Source of the DNA: Chelonoidis abingdonii
Lineage: Eukaryota > Chordata > Testudines > Testudinidae
Reading direction: 5' to 3'
DNA: 64,000 nucleotides
Assembly: GCF_003597395.2 (NCBI RefSeq)
Contig: NC_133773.1
Location: 74,382,207-74,446,206, forward strand
Part shown: one piece after another, positions 34,466 to 45,407 of the stretch
How the letters are laid out: the number at the start of each line of letters is the position of its first letter
How positions within the stretch are numbered: position 1 is the first letter of the stretch
The notes under the pieces: generated by a model
Told to the model about the DNA's origin: nothing
What the model saw: the letters and a program-made list of their open reading frames with translations, nothing else
Database searches by the model: none
Made by a program: the position numbers and the translations under genes

Positions 34466-36004
34466 CTATATGTGCAAGAAAGCCAAATTATAGTTATAAT
34501 ATTTCTTGTAATTCATATAATCATTCTTTCCCCCAGATAAACACACTGCAATAGCATAAACTTCCAACCTGAGGAAAATAAGAATAGGAATTCAGGATGG
34601 GCCTCCCTCCTGGCAGTGCACTATTCCCACAATGTAGGTTACTTGGTAGCCCCAGGATCTTTAGGGATAGTATGTTTTTTATTATACATTCATGCCCAGC
34701 TAATGGTGAGTGAAATGACTATTGAGTAACTGGTTCATTCTCTTTTTCTAGAAACTTATGTCACAAACAGAATACATCAGTGATTTTACTATTTCCTTTT
34801 ATTGCAAGTGTCCTCTTCACAAACTATGACATCTTTTAATTCCTAGAATGCATTTTTTTTCTTTAATGAGGCACACAACATAGAATGCACAAAACAAAAA
34901 TAGATAGGGCATAGCTCAGTTCTGGCAAAGTGAGTAACTCAGAAGCAACTCTTGCTTCAGCTCTGCTTTTGATGTATTTGTTGTCACTGAATCTGTGATG
35001 TCAGCTGCCAGTGCTCACAGATCACAAATGAAACTCCAGCGCCACAGGCAGCAGTTAAAACAGTCAGTGCTAGAGAAACTGTAACAGTATCTGAAACCAT
35101 CAGGGAAAATCTATCTTTCAATCCTTTTCCAAGTCAGAATATCTTGTATCGTCTAATGCCCAGTCAATATAAGAAATGGTCAGCTATAGCATAGAAATGT
35201 CATGGAATGGTTGTAAGATGATAAATGCCATTAGTATTTCAACAATTTTACCCTCATGAAATAATTGGTATTTCTAAATCACTTTGGTCCATCACCTTAC
35301 TTCTTAGTGTTCTTTTCCCCAAAACTTCTGATTAGGAGAAGCATAAGTGAATACAGACAAATGCTACCAAAGTAGTAAATTTTGAGCTATAGGCTTCACA
35401 CACCTCTAACTACAGTTAAGTAGCTCTTTTATTATTTAAGCTGTATTATTCATTCACTGTGGTGTTTCAAAGGAGTTCATTCTTACAGGAGTTGTGCAAA
35501 ACTCTGCAATTTGACCTGAACGATTTCTTCAGTTTTAGTCTTTCAGTCCATGCAGGTTCATCTCCTTTCCCCAACAGTATGAAACAAGAATCTCAAACTG
35601 CAACTGTATTTCACCTCGTATTAATGTAAATCTGTAAATTAGCTCACATTCCCAAATCCCTTAGCAAAGCTTGTGACACTGTTGGTCAGAGGTTCAAGCT
35701 AGAAATGATACCAGAATAGGGTAGGTTTGGATTTCATTGCAAACACTTTGCATATTCTCACAATTATGTCTCTGCCATTAGTTTTAGTGGGAATTTACAA
35801 AACACTAAGTAGAGATGATAGTCATTCATAGCTACTTACGGTAAAGAAAAATATGAAATTGGTACAGACTCTGTGTCCAACTAGGATGTTTGTTTCAGCT
35901 ACATAAGCAAAAATATAGTAAATAATTTTTTTCTTTAAACAATGTTCGTCTTGGGGCAAGGACAGAAGATACTTTTTTGCCTGTGGGATAATATATGTTG
36001 TATA
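34466..36004. other. Unassigned AT-rich sequence
   Basis: No repeat recognised. At 35840-35898 (minus) a 59-bp block sits between a good acceptor (TTTTTGCTTATGTAG) and a donor (TTTACC then GTAAGTAGC), open in one frame only, but it is too short to call. Confidence 0.35.
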
Positions 36005-37582
36005 TAGGGCTGTCAATTAATCACAGTTAACTCATGCAATTAACTAAAAAAATTAATCGCAGTTTTAATAGCTCTGTTAATAGAATACCAATTGAAATTT
36101 GTTAAATATTTTGGAAGTTTTTCTACATTTTCATATGTATTGTATTGTGTGTTGCAATTGAAATCAGTGTATATTATTTTTAGTAAAAATATTTGCACTG
36201 TAAAAAAGACAAAAGAAATAGTATTTTTCAATTCACCTTATACAAGTACTGTAATGTAATCTCTTTATCATGGAAGTGCAACTTACAAATGTAGATTTTT
36301 TTTTTGTTACATAACTCCGTTCAAAAATAAAACAAACCTACAAGTTCACTCAATTCTACTTCTTGTTCAGCCAATCGCTAAGACAAACAAGTTTGTTTAC
36401 ATTTACAGGAGATAATGCTGCCCTCTTCTTATTTACAATGTCGCCAGAAAGTGAGAACAGGCATTTGTATGGCACTTTGTAGCTGGTATTGCAAGGTATC
36501 TACGTGCCAGATGTGCTAAACATTCGTATGCCCGTTCATGCTTTAGCCACCATTCCAGAGGACATGCTTCCATGCTGAGGGCGCTTGTTTTAAAAAATGT
36601 GTTAATTAAATTTATAACTGAACTCCTTGGGGGAGAATTGTATGTCCCCAGCTCTGTTTTACCTGCATTCTGCTATATATTTCATGTTATAGCAGTCTCG
36701 GCAGTCATTGCAGATTTGACAAAATGCAAAGAAGGTACCAATGTGAGATTTCGAAAGATAGCTACAGTACAGTACAGATAGTTACAGTACTCGACCCAAG
36801 GTTTAAAAATCTGAAGTGCCTTCCAAAATCTGACAGGGATGAGATGTGGAGCATCCTTTCAGAAGTCTTAAAAAAGCAACATTCTGATGCAAAAACTACA
36901 GAACACGAACCACCAAAAAAGAAAATCAACCTTCTGCTATTGGTATATGACTCAGATAATGAAAATGAACATACATCAGTCCCACACTGCTTTGGATTGT
37001 TATTGAATAGAACCCATCATCAGCATGGACACATGTCCCCTGGAATGGTAGTTGAAGCATGAAGGAACAAATGAATCTTTAGTGCGTCTGGCATGTGAAT
37101 ATCCTGCGATGCTAGCTACAACCATGCCCTGAGAATGCCTATTCTCACTTTCATGTGACATTGTAAACAAGAGGAGGGCAGCATTATCGCCTGCAAATGT
37201 AAACAAACTTGTTTGTCTGAGCGACTGGCTGAACAAGAAGTAGGACTGAGTGGACTTGCAGGCTCTAAAATTTCACATTGTTTTATTTTGAATGCATCTT
37301 TTTATATAATTCTACATTTGTAAGTTCAACTTTCATGATAAAGAGATTGCACTACAGTACTTGTAGGTGAATTGAAAAATGATCTTTTTGGTTTTTTACA
37401 GTGCAAATACTTGTAATCAAAAATAAGTATAAAGTGAGCACTGTGCACTTTGTATTCTGTGTTGTAATTGAAATCAATATATTTGAAAATAGAAAACATC
37501 AAAAAAATTAAATAAATGATATTCTATTATTGTTTAACAGTGTGATTAATAGCAATTATTTTTTAATCACTTGACAGCCTTA
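36005..37582 (+). mobile_element. hAT transposon with ~550-bp foldback arms
   Basis: Ends TAGGGCTGTCAATTAATCAC and ATCACTTGACAGCCTTA; flanked by GTTGTATA (35997-36004) and GTTGTGTA (37583-37590), an 8-bp duplication with one mismatch. The left arm (36005-~36560) is the reverse complement of the right arm (~37040-37582): CTACTTCTTGTTCAGCCA at 36357 pairs with TGGCTGAACAAGAAGTAG at 37227, and AAACAAGTTTGTTTACATTT at 36386 has its complement near 37194-37214. The right arm includes the end of the transposase reading frame, so the left arm is an inverted duplicate of the coding 3' end. Defective and non-autonomous. Confidence 0.92.
36777..37246 (+). pseudogene. hAT transposase C-terminal remnant
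   Basis: After 36777 the frame reads TVLDPRFKNLKCL, a motif of the hAT RNase H-like domain, then an acidic linker. After a frameshift near 37020, DTCPLEW, a stop, then DIVNKRRAALSPANVNKLV and CLSDWLNKK followed by a stop form the hATC dimerisation domain. The N-terminal zinc finger and most of the catalytic core are missing. Two in-frame stops confirm it is dead. Confidence 0.88.
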
Positions 37583-37590
37583 GTTGTGTA

Positions 37591-38425
37591 TGTAAGAATG
37601 ACCCAAATTAAATGTCAACCAATGTAAAACACTATAAACCATGAGGCGTCAGCTGACTCTGTTATTTATTGTTGCCTTTATGCCAAGATCCTCAGCAGCT
37701 GCTATTCGGTAGCACCCATCGTCTGTCTTTTGAGTCTCAGTGTCCAGAAAAGCACCAATTTTAATATCACAGAAGTGAATATTAAAATGCAGCTAAAGAA
37801 CAGGCATTAAAACAGAAATAAGAAAAATTAGGCTGGATGAAAGAAATGCATAAGGGAATGATCCCTTCTTTGTGAAATGCTATCTAAACTGAACTTTTCA
37901 ACATGACTTAATTTGGTTATGACTCAAAGGATTAAAAACAACGAATCTTTATAGATTTTATTAAATTATTTGTATGAAATATTGGCTTCTACAGAAGGAT
38001 ACTGCAAGACAACAGTTGCAAGGGTTAATGTGGTACTTCCTATATTGCACTGTTATTTCTTGTGACATTGGATGTTAACAGCCTAATGTAAGCAATGCTT
38101 TATAACGTAGTTTTAAAAACAGAACTTAAATTTCAGTTGTAGTATTAAATGTTATTAAACAAAAATGGCTTCCTGTGTGGCCACATATCTACTTACTCCT
38201 GTTAGCCCTACAGAGCCAACACAGCTAAGAGTGAATGAACTTAGAATCTATTCCTTGTGTTATCAACAGAGTTGTTTCACTAAGTTCCAATGAGTTATAG
38301 TTGCAAGCCTGCAGAAGACAATGGGTTGTACAAGAATCATTGGGGTTAGAATCTACAGACTGTGTAAATAGGGAAATCTTGAATCTGAGTAGAGAGGTTA
38401 TTTTACCTCTGTATTTGTTATTGGA
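37591..38425. other. Unassigned AT-rich sequence
   Basis: No supported feature. Confidence 0.5.
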
Positions 38426-38945
38426 GTGACAACTATTGGAATACATTGTCCAGTTTTGGTGTCCACAATTCAGGAATGATGTTGATGATAAATTGTGACA
38501 GGGATAGGAAAAGAGTCATGAAAATGATTAAAGGATTAGAAAACATGTTTATAGGGATAGACTCAAGGAGTTCAATTTATTTATCTTAACAAAGAGAAGG
38601 GTAAGAAGTAACTTGATCTCAGTTTTACGTATACCTACATGGGGAACAAATGTTTGATAACAGGCTCTTCAATGTAGCAGACAAAGGCATAACACAATCC
38701 AATGGCTGGAAGTTAAAACTAGACAAATTGAGACTGGAAATAAGACAGCAAGGACCCATAGAAACAATTTACCCAGGGATGTGGTGGATTCTCCATCACT
38801 GGTCATTTTTAAACCAAGATTAATTTTTTCCCCTCTAAAAGACTTATTCTAGGAACTATTTTGGGGAAAGTACTATGGCGTGTGTTTATACAGGAGGTCA
38901 CACTAGATGATCACAGTGGTTCCTTCTGGCCTTGAATTCTATACC
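38426..38945 (+). mobile_element. L3-like CR1 LINE 3' portion
   Basis: Carries the C-terminal LINE phrases FWCPQFRN (from 38455), a KGLENM-like motif, DRLKEFNLF, then WLEVKTRQIETGNKTA and NLPRDVVDSPSL, followed by the tail GGAGGTCACACTAGATGATC and CCTTCTGGCCTTGAATTCTA. Several stops and frameshifts. Closest in the window to the LINE at 59860-63617. Confidence 0.85.
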
Positions 38946-39296
38946 ACAATGGATTTTCATTGTTTTGTATACATGGAGTTCTTGTCATGAACTACAGGAC
39001 CCACTTTGTTTGAACATCTATAGTCTTTCTGTTCATTTTTGTTTAGTGTCTTTTCTGTTGCAGTGATGGAAAAATTAGTTTCTAATGTCCATAATAATAC
39101 GTCTAGATTTATGTATGGGGTAAGATAGAAACATTATAGTGTGGATTGTGTTCTCTGAAAGGGTGCATACAGAAGTATCTCTCCCACCCCCTCGGTAATC
39201 CAGTATGTAATCCTGGGTAGGCATTATTTGGAGCCAGTAATTAATCTATACATCCCACATATACAAGACCTTCTGTAGGTATACCACTGTAATTTG
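38946..39296. other. Unassigned sequence
   Basis: No supported feature. Confidence 0.5.
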
Positions 39297-40948
39297 TTTC
39301 AGAGTCGTAGCCATGTTGGTCTGCATCAGCAAAAACAATGAGGAGTCCTTGTTGCACCTTAGAGATTAACAAATTTATTTGGGCATAAGCTTTTGTGGGC
39401 TAGAACTCACTTCATCAGATGCATAAAGTGAAAAATACAGGAGCAGGTATAAATACATGAAAGGATGGGGGTTGCTTTACCAAGTGTGAGGTCAGTCTAA
39501 GAAGATAAATCATTTAACAGCAGGATACTACGGGAGGAAAAATAACTTTTGGAGTGGTAAGAGAGTGGCCCATTACAGACAGTTGACAAGAAGGTGTGAG
39601 TAACAGTAGGGAGAAATTAGTATTGAGGAAATTAAGTTTAGGTTTCATAATGACCCAACCACTCCCAGTCTTCATTCAGGCCTAATCTGATGGTATCCAG
39701 TTTGCAAATTAATTCCAGTTCTGCAGCTTCACATTCGAGTCTGTTTTTGAAGTATTTTTTATTGAAGAACTGCCACTTTTAGGTCTGTTTATTGAGTGAC
39801 CAGAGAGATTGAAGTGTTCTCCTACTAGTTTTTGAATGTTATAATTCCTGGATGTCAGTTTTGTGTCCATTTATTCTTTTGCATAGAGACTGTCCAGTTT
39901 GGCCAATGTACATGGCAGAGGGACATTGCTGTCACATGATGGCATATATCACACTGGTAGATGTGCAGTTGAATGAGCCCCAGATGGTGTGGATAATGTG
40001 GTTAGATCCTATGATGGTGTCCCTTGAATAGATATGTGGACAGAGTTGGCACCAGGGTTTGTAGCAGGGTTTGGTTCTTGGATTCGTGTTTTTGTTATGT
40101 GGTATGTAGTTGCTAGTGAGTACTTGCTACAGGTTGGGGGGCTGTCTGTAGGCGAGAACTGGCCTGTCTCCCAAGGTCTCTGAAAGTGAGAGATTGTCCT
40201 TCAGGATAGGTTGTAGATCCTTGATGATGCACTGGAGAGATTTTAGTTGGGGGCTGTAGGTGACGGCTAGGGGTGTTCTGTTACTTTCTTTGTTGAGCCT
40301 GTCTTATAGTAGGTGACTTCTCGGTACCCTTCTGACTCGGTAATCTGTTTCTTCACTTCAGGTGGGTATTGCAGTTTTAAGAACACTTGATAGAGATTCT
40401 TTAGGTGTTTATCTCTGTCTGAGGGATCAGAGCAAATGCAGTAATATCTTAGAGCTTGGCTCTAGGCAATGGATTGTGTGATTTGGTCTGGATGAAAGCT
40501 GGAGGCATGTAGGTAAATATAGCGGTCAGTAGGTTTCTGGTATAGGGTGGTGTTTGTGACCATCACTTATTAGCACTGTAGTGTCTAGGAAGTGGACCTC
40601 TTTTGTAGACTGGTTCAGGCTGAGGTTGATGGTAGGGCAGAAATTGTTTAAATTTTGGTGGAATTCCTCAAGGGCCTCCTTCCCATGGGTCCAGATGATG
40701 TCATCAATGTAACGCAAGTAGAGTAGGGGCGTAAGAGGACGAGAGTTGAGGAAGCATTGTTCAAAGTCAGCCATAAAAATGTTGGCATACTGAGGGGCCA
40801 CATGCATACCCGTGACAGTCCTGCTGACTTGAAGGTATAAGTTATCCCCAAATCTGAAATAGTTGTGGGTGAGGACAAAGTCACTGTAATTTGGCCATTT
40901 GTGCAAGTGTATTTTATTCTTCACTACCAGCATTACCAAATAATCATA
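39297..40948 (-). mobile_element. Penelope-like element, RT and GIY-YIG remnants
   Basis: Minus-strand PLE truncated at its 5' side. The terminus at 39297-39450 has CAGAGTCGTAGCCATGTTGG, CACCTTAGAGATTAACAAAT and CACTTCATCAGATGCATAAA, the same terminal module as 22680-22915. Coding sequence runs leftward from 40948; see the pseudogene entry. The 5' limit is close to the MITE at 40951-41148; sequence beyond it does not look like PLE. Confidence 0.92.
39690..40946 (-). pseudogene. PLE polyprotein: reverse transcriptase plus GIY-YIG endonuclease
   Basis: The frame ending at 40526 contains the RT palm: MHVAPQYANIFMADFEQ and LRYIDDIIWTHGKEALEE, where YIDD is the catalytic box, then HFLDTTVLISDGH. 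After a stop/frameshift, the later part includes a degenerate QLCPHIY-like cysteine region (one cysteine lost near 40045) and AMYIGQTGQSLCKRINGHK near 39930-39875, the GIY-YIG motif and its arginine. In active PLEs the RT copies the RNA and the GIY-YIG domain nicks the target. Stops and frameshifts make this copy dead. Confidence 0.9.
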
Positions 40949-40950
40949 TA

Positions 40951-41148
40951 CACCTCTACCCCGATATAATGCTGTCCTCGGGAGCCAAAAAAATCTTACC
41001 ACATTATAGGTGAAACCACATTATATCGAACTTGCTTTGATCCGTCTGAGTGCTCAGCCCTGCCCCCCCACTCCCCTCCGGAGCACTGCTTTACTGCGTT
41101 ATATCCGAATTTGTGTTATATCAGATCGCGTTATATCGGGTAGAGGTG
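40951..41148. mobile_element. TA-flanked Tc1/mariner-like MITE
   Basis: A 198-bp element with termini CACCTCTACCCCGATATAA and TTATATCGGGTAGAGGTG, nearly perfect inverted repeats, flanked by TA on both sides. Internal ACATTATAGGTGAAACC and GCGTTATATC units repeat the terminal theme. TA target and the end sequence fit a pogo-like member of Tc1/mariner. No coding capacity. Confidence 0.88.
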
Positions 41149-43099
41149 TATTCCCAAAATAAGTAACAGAGAAAAGGTCCTTTCTAAAAGTATTTTACAT
41201 TATTGCTATTTAGAGTATTGTGTGTGATGTGTTGATATAAGACCTCTAAAGGGAGTTGTATCCAGTCCCCTTTGTCTGGAGGAAGAGTTAAAATACAGAT
41301 AGTTTCATTGGGAATGGGGGTAAAAAAGAAATGAAGAAATTCTGTAGGACAAAAAATGTTTACATAATCTTAATATTGAGGAACAGACTGACAAGTGCTT
41401 GGATGTTGTTTTTCTCTTCACCCTTTTGCTCTTTGGGTATAGAGTGAAGTCCTGACCACTCATGGGACCAGAGGCTCATCTTTTTGACACCAGTGTAAGT
41501 AACTTCTTGTCTGACGTCAAAGGAATTATGTGGCTTCAGGATGTGAAGTCAGTGGAATTAATCTGGATTTACACCAGTTTAAATCAGTTCAAAATCTGGT
41601 CCATTTCTTAAAGATTTATAATAATAAGGGCATTCAATTTACTATTTTTGACAAATTCCATCTCCAGTAATTTCGCTCTACTTAACTAAAAAATCATCTT
41701 TGTACTTTAAATTAGATGTGGTAGTCTTTGCATCCTTTTCTGAACTGTTGAGCAATGTGCTGTTAAACATTTGCCATGTTTCACTTGAGATAGCTGTATT
41801 TAGTCTTGAGTGAAGCAATTTCCACAGAATGAGACAAATTCTTCACTCATTTACAACAATGTAAATCCAGAGTAACTCCACTATATTCAATGGAGTTGCT
41901 CTGTATTTGCACTAGTGTAACTGAGAGCAGAATTTCACCCTATATGTATGTGTGTTTGTCTGTGTAGTAATTTTGAAAAGCCATTTGTAACCTTCATTAA
42001 AACACCATAATGCATGTGAATAGTGTTCCATATATCAACAAATAATCATAATATAAGACATTCCGACATGAACTGGTCATAGTCTCCTACATTTGCCACA
42101 TTAGTTCCCACGTATTTCAGTACCTTTGACACCTAAAATTACATGCTTGTGAGATATGTATCAACCATAATATTTTCCTTCACATTGTTTGTTTCATTTT
42201 GTTTCATAACCATGTATGATGCACAGTCATGAAGGCTGAATATCGGTTGCTCAGCCAATACCCCGGACACATTTAGCAATGATTTAGATTGCACTCATAT
42301 CAATTCAAATAATATTAGCTATGCCTATTACATGGCTGTCAGAGGAATCATCAAAATCAATACTTTATTTGTTTTTCAGGATTCGATTGCACTGTGGAAC
42401 CATCCACTCCCCTTCTAATTATCCCTGATCTGCTGTTGCACATGCTTAGCAAATGCAGCAACTAAGACAATAAAAGTTGTGTTAAATCTTACTACAAGCG
42501 TACTCTGCCAGTGGCGTTAGTGTTTTGTACACTGGGATAATTTTGTTGCTTGGTAACAAAAATATTGCAGTTGGAGTGCCTAGGAAACCAGGCTGGATGC
42601 ACTATATTTCTTTATTTAGAGAAGTTTACTGGTCTACATATCCTGCATATTTACAGAATTGTGATTAATGCTACTGCACACTTTTGACAACATAATATGC
42701 TGAGCTTTTGAGTCCTCGGTAGATCCACAAATGGAAAAAAACCTCCCATTCTGTTATACCACTTCATTTTAGATGGGATTTACATACTCATTCATTAAAC
42801 TCTAAGAATAAGTGGCAAATTTCATCCACCCCATGGGGCTTAGTGATTCTTTCACTTGCACCTGCATTTGATTTTAAATTTTAAAAAAAATGTAGTTTGA
42901 ATGGATTCCCATGGCTATAAAGCAGTACCAGATAAGAGTTTTTTTTTAAAAAATACTAGTATTTTGTTACACTAGGTAGGTGACAATGGTTAGTTCATGT
43001 GACCAGAGCAGAGAAAAACCTGATCTAGCAAAAACTTATGAATGTGCTTAACTTTATGCATTGTTAGTAGCCACATTGAAGTCATTGGAACTACCCAGA
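41149..43099. other. Mostly unassigned; two palindromic repeat fragments
   Basis: 41530-41603 (GGATTTACACCAGTTTAAATC) and 41855-41940 (GTAAATCCAGAGTAACTCCA with AATGGAGTTGCTCTGTATTT) belong to the palindromic reptile repeat group. 41960-42370 is unique AT-rich sequence. 42380-42465 is a weak candidate terminal exon. Confidence 0.4.
42380..42465 (+). CDS. Weak candidate 3'-terminal exon
   Basis: A strong acceptor (TTTATTTGTTTTTCAG) precedes GATTCGATTG. Only one frame is open; it reads FDCTVEPSTPLLIIPDLLLH and eight more residues to a TAA at 42463, and AATAAA follows at 42469. Two other frames stop early. No protein family recognised, and the polyadenylation signal is unusually close to the stop. 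Chance is likely. Confidence 0.12.
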
Positions 43100-43368
43100 C
43101 AGGAGCGGTGCCAGGGTTTTTGGCGCCCTAGGCGGGGGTCCTTCCGCGCTTCCAGTCGTTGGCAGCAATTCTGCGGCAGGGGGTCCTTCCGCGCTCCCGG
43201 TCTTTGGGGCACTTCGGCGGCGGGTCCCAGAGCGAGTGAAGGACCCACCGCAGAATTGCCAACAACAACCCAGAGCACGGAAGGACCCCTGCCACCGAAT
43301 TGCCGCCTTCCCAAATCCTGGCACCCTAGGCAACCGCCTAGGTCGCCTAAATGGAAGCGCTGGCCCTG
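43100..43368 (+). mobile_element. hAT-type MITE with exact 8-bp TSD
   Basis: A 269-bp GC-rich element starting CAGGAGCGGTGCCAGGG and ending AAGCGCTGGCCCTG, with a second inverted pair GGCGCCCTAGGCG / CGCCTAGGTCGCC inside. Flanked by TACCCAGA at 43092-43099 and 43369-43376, exact. Internal GGTCCTTCCGCGCT is repeated twice directly and once inverted. Confidence 0.9.
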
Positions 43369-43392
43369 TACCCAGAGTGCATTAAGTTAACC

Positions 43393-43676
43393 TCATAGAA
43401 TTATAGAAATGTAGGGCTGGAAGAGACCTCAGTAGGTCATCTAGTATATCTCCCCCATTGTGTTAGAAACAAATATGTAGGCTATCTGTGACGAGTGTTT
43501 GCCAAACCTATTCTTAAAAACCCCCAGTGATGGGAATTCAGCAGCCTCCATCGGTAACCTGTGACAGTGCTTAACTATCCTTATAGTTAGAAACTTTTTC
43601 CTAATATGCTCTCTAAATCTCTCATTGAAAATTAAGCCAGTTATTACTTGTCCTACAGTCAGTGGACATGGAGAAC
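43393..43676 (-). mobile_element. CR1 LINE 3' end
   Basis: TCATAGAATTATAGAAATG, GGGCTGGAAGAGACCTCAG and GTCATCTAGT open the block, and ACTTTTTCCTAATATGCTCT (complement of a conserved LINE 3' coding segment) lies at 43591-43610. Older than the copy at 12126. It runs directly into a PLE terminus. Confidence 0.85.
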
Positions 43677-43677
43677 A

Positions 43678-43765
43678 TGCGTCTGATGAAGTGGGTATTC
43701 ACCCATGAAAGTTTATGCTCCAATACTTCTGTTAGTCTGTAAGGTGCCACAGGCCTCTTTGTCGG
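43678..43765 (+). mobile_element. Penelope-like element terminus
   Basis: GCGTCTGATGAAGTGGGTAT, CACCCATGAAAGTTTATGC, and TTAGTCTGTAAGGTGCCACA match the right arm at 17450-17525 nearly base for base. Only the last ~90 bp are present. Confidence 0.88.
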
Positions 43766-43814
43766 TTTTTGGAGAACTCGATTGTTAATCTTAAGGTTTT
43801 AATAAGACCTATAA

Positions 43815-43955
43815 TCAGTTTTGGCAGGATCAGGATTCTGTTTCTTACTCATACGTCACATAGGTCACCTTGGGTAAGTCAAGCTGGGCTTCTGTTTTTC
43901 TGTCTTCAAAGTGGGGATCATAATATGCTGAAATGAGAAACACTGTAAGTAATTT
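43815..43955 (+). mobile_element. MIR-type SINE, 5' part
   Basis: AGGTCACCTTGGGTAAGTCA followed by CTTCTGTTTTTCTGTC and AAAGTGGGGATCATAAT matches the MIR central block (TGTGACCTTGGGCAAGTCAC ... AAATGGGGATAAT). Confidence 0.75.
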
Positions 43956-44684
43956 ACTATTAATCAGAAGATGGTATTTTTGACCCCAGTCCTGCAATGG
44001 GATGTCCCCAGGCCTCAGTCAAGCCTGGAGAACTCTGTGAGTCCAGTGGTTCAAACACAAGCATCTCATTGCAGAATTGGGGCCTATATTATCAGAAATA
44101 ATGCAGTAGCTTCAGAATGGTGCAGATCATTTTTTAGATAGCAATGGTTCCAATCACTGACACAGATTTTGTGTTTGTACAAAAGCTTGTAATCCACGCT
44201 CAGTTTAACCTACACAATTCCATATTTAGGACTTTAAATGGCTTTGAGTTTATCGCCGTTGCTTTAACTGACTCTTCCTATACCTTGCCTTATGGCTCCC
44301 TCACCAAGGAGAATTCTCATGAAAGGCAGTTTCTGTACTCTTAAATAGAATATTGGTACCTTCTGAAGAAAGTAGTATAGATTTATCCCATAGGTTTGTC
44401 ATAGCAAGTGACCCCATATATATTGAAGAGAAAGTGGCACTATATATTCAGCTGCATTGTGAATCTTAAGGTTTTACTAAGACGTAACCAGAATTGCAGA
44501 GTCATTAGATTAAAAAGAGTAGAATAATATTTATGCTTACCTACCATTTAATGTCAAAAATTGCAGCCTTTACTGAGTCAAAGCCCCCTTTGAAGTCAAG
44601 GGGAGTTTTGCCTAAGTAAGAATTACAAGTTTTCACCCACAGACTGTTAGAAAAAATTATTAAGACCCTGATCATCAAAGATAT
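43956..44684. other. Unassigned; palindromic repeat traces
   Basis: 43985-44090 and 44565-44630 contain CAGTCCTGCAATGGGATG and TTGAAGTCAAGGGGAGTTTT phrases of the palindromic reptile repeat group, both diverged. No gene recognised. Confidence 0.35.
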
Positions 44685-45407
44685 TTAGACCATGTGTACA
44701 TTTACAAACTTACGCCAACATAACTTGTGTCTGTATAGAGCCGCTGCAGTTAGTACATTGCTTGTACATGTGCATACTTGTCTCCTAGTGTCAGCGCTGT
44801 CTGTACTCACCAGAAGTGCTTGTATTGATGCACAGTGCTGTGCATGATGGGTAGGTATCCCGGTGTGCAACTCACCTCCGTCCAACACAGTGTCATTTGG
44901 GAAGTTTTGGCAATGGATAATGGCCCTGAAATAAGTCTCTTGTGGTGACTGGGAGCAAGGGGTCAAGTTCCCAGTTTGCAACTTCTCCTTCTCATAATGT
45001 CCTCCCATAATTTTTGTGCCTTTTTTCCAAAATCCCACAAACCTGCACAGGTCTCCTTGCTGTCCGCCATCTCTGACAGAGGCATTAATGTCATGAGCAT
45101 TGCAAGCAGAGAGCACATGATCCTGCAATGTATATAGAGCCACAAGAAGAACCAAATCAGTGGTGAGCATGACAATTTCTTGGAGGACAGATTGCTGTGG
45201 GACTTAGCAAGAAGCCATTCAAAAATATTGATGGTGTTCATAGAGTAGCTGCTGATGGTGGAAGGCTGCTTCTGGGCCCAAGAAATGAGCACTGGCTGGT
45301 GGGATTGCATCATAATACAGGCTTGGGATGACAAATAGTAGCTGTGCAAGACCACATTCCTGGATCTGTGCACCAAGTTCACCCCAGGCTTCCAGCACAG
45401 GTACACC

